From: Prorocentrum cordatum
Lineage: Eukaryota; Sar; Dinophyceae; Prorocentrales; Prorocentraceae
DNA: 64,000 bases
Assembly: GCA_963575745.1 (NCBI GenBank)
Contig: CAUYUJ010018038.1
Coordinates: 130,001-194,000 of the forward strand
Reading direction: 5' to 3'
Of this stretch, positions 63,721 through 64,000 are shown piece by piece. The position numbers and the translations under genes are program-made. Each line of letters begins with the position of its first letter. The first letter of the stretch is position 1. The notes beneath the pieces are model-generated. The model was not told the DNA's origin and did not search any database. It saw nothing but the letters and a program-made list of their open reading frames with translations.

Positions 63721-64000
63721 CTCTATTTGGCGTCTCTGGGCCTTCTTGGGAGTCCTATTGGGGCCCTTGTCGGGCCCTTTTGGAGGCCTCTTGGGAACCT
63801 CTTGGGGCCTCTTGGGGCTTCTTGGGGGCTATGGGGGCCTCCTGGGAGCTTCTTGGGGCGAAAGGCTAGATTTTTCGGTTCGTAGCCCCCCTCTTGGGGC
63901 CGTCTTGGGGTCCTCTTGGGCCGTCTTGGGCGCCTCTTGGGCCGTCTTGGCGCCCTCTTGGGCCGTTTTGGGGGCCTCTTGGGAGCCTCTTGGGCCGTTT
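63721..64000 (-). repeat. Inverted decamer satellite (CCTCTTGGG)
   Basis: CCTCTTGGGG and GCCGTCTTGG units, the reverse complement of the CCAAGAGG family. The array runs off the window. Confidence 0.85.

Overview
The window looks like a repeat-saturated, GC-rich stretch of a dinoflagellate nuclear genome. The main evidence is sequence matching the dinoflagellate spliced leader (DinoSL, which ends CCATTTTGGCTCAAG). It occurs in both LTRs of a retrotransposon, in a 21/22-nt copy at 35591-35612 upstream of a decayed coding region, and as a weaker match at 42127-42145. The copia-type and LINE-type proteins here also resemble dinoflagellate families as I remember them. Species cannot be fixed from sequence alone; a large, free-living-type dinoflagellate genome is plausible. 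A run of exactly 100 N at 45803-45902 is a scaffold gap. I found no rRNA, tRNA, CRISPR array or bacterial-style operon.

The only intact multi-domain coding unit is a Ty1/copia-type LTR retrotransposon on the minus strand (23145-30444). It has two identical 83-bp LTRs, a 5-bp target duplication (GATAC), a primer-binding site, a polypurine tract, a gag-protease ORF and an integrase/reverse transcriptase/RNase H ORF in the -1 frame. Two things stand out. The LTR carries a DinoSL-like sequence, and a cytosine-methyltransferase-like segment (GSPPC motif) sits between integrase and reverse transcriptase. The element is inserted inside a small hairpin-rich inverted-repeat element whose two halves can be recognised on either side.

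Layout. 0-18 kb: almost wholly satellites. These are an ~80-100 bp minisatellite family in five arrays with shared end sequences, an 8-mer CCCTATAG array, CCAAGAGGC-type decamers, a TGTGCACACCACAG family with ~400-bp higher-order units, a 1.3-kb CAGCCT array, 73-bp, 315-bp and 151-bp tandem units, and a 0.5-kb GAT array. 18-23 kb: mostly single-copy-looking DNA with a cluster of MITE-like elements, including a Tc1/mariner-type one with TA duplication and a hAT-like one with an 8-bp duplication. 23-30.5 kb: the copia element. 30.5-36 kb: GGA arrays, a GC3-rich 247-aa membrane-type ORF lying between two inverted MITE copies, and the SL-bearing decayed retrogene. 36-47 kb: microsatellites, tandem repeats, further MITE copies and a LINE 3'-end relic (42.5-44.3 kb) split by a MITE. 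47-54 kb: more MITEs and long GTC and GGA triplet arrays. 54.6-60.3 kb: fragments of minus-strand LINEs (reverse transcriptase, linker, RNase H, zinc ribbon), all broken. 60.4-64 kb: decamer and 12-mer satellites.

Most long open frames come from repeats whose period is a multiple of three. They are not listed as genes.
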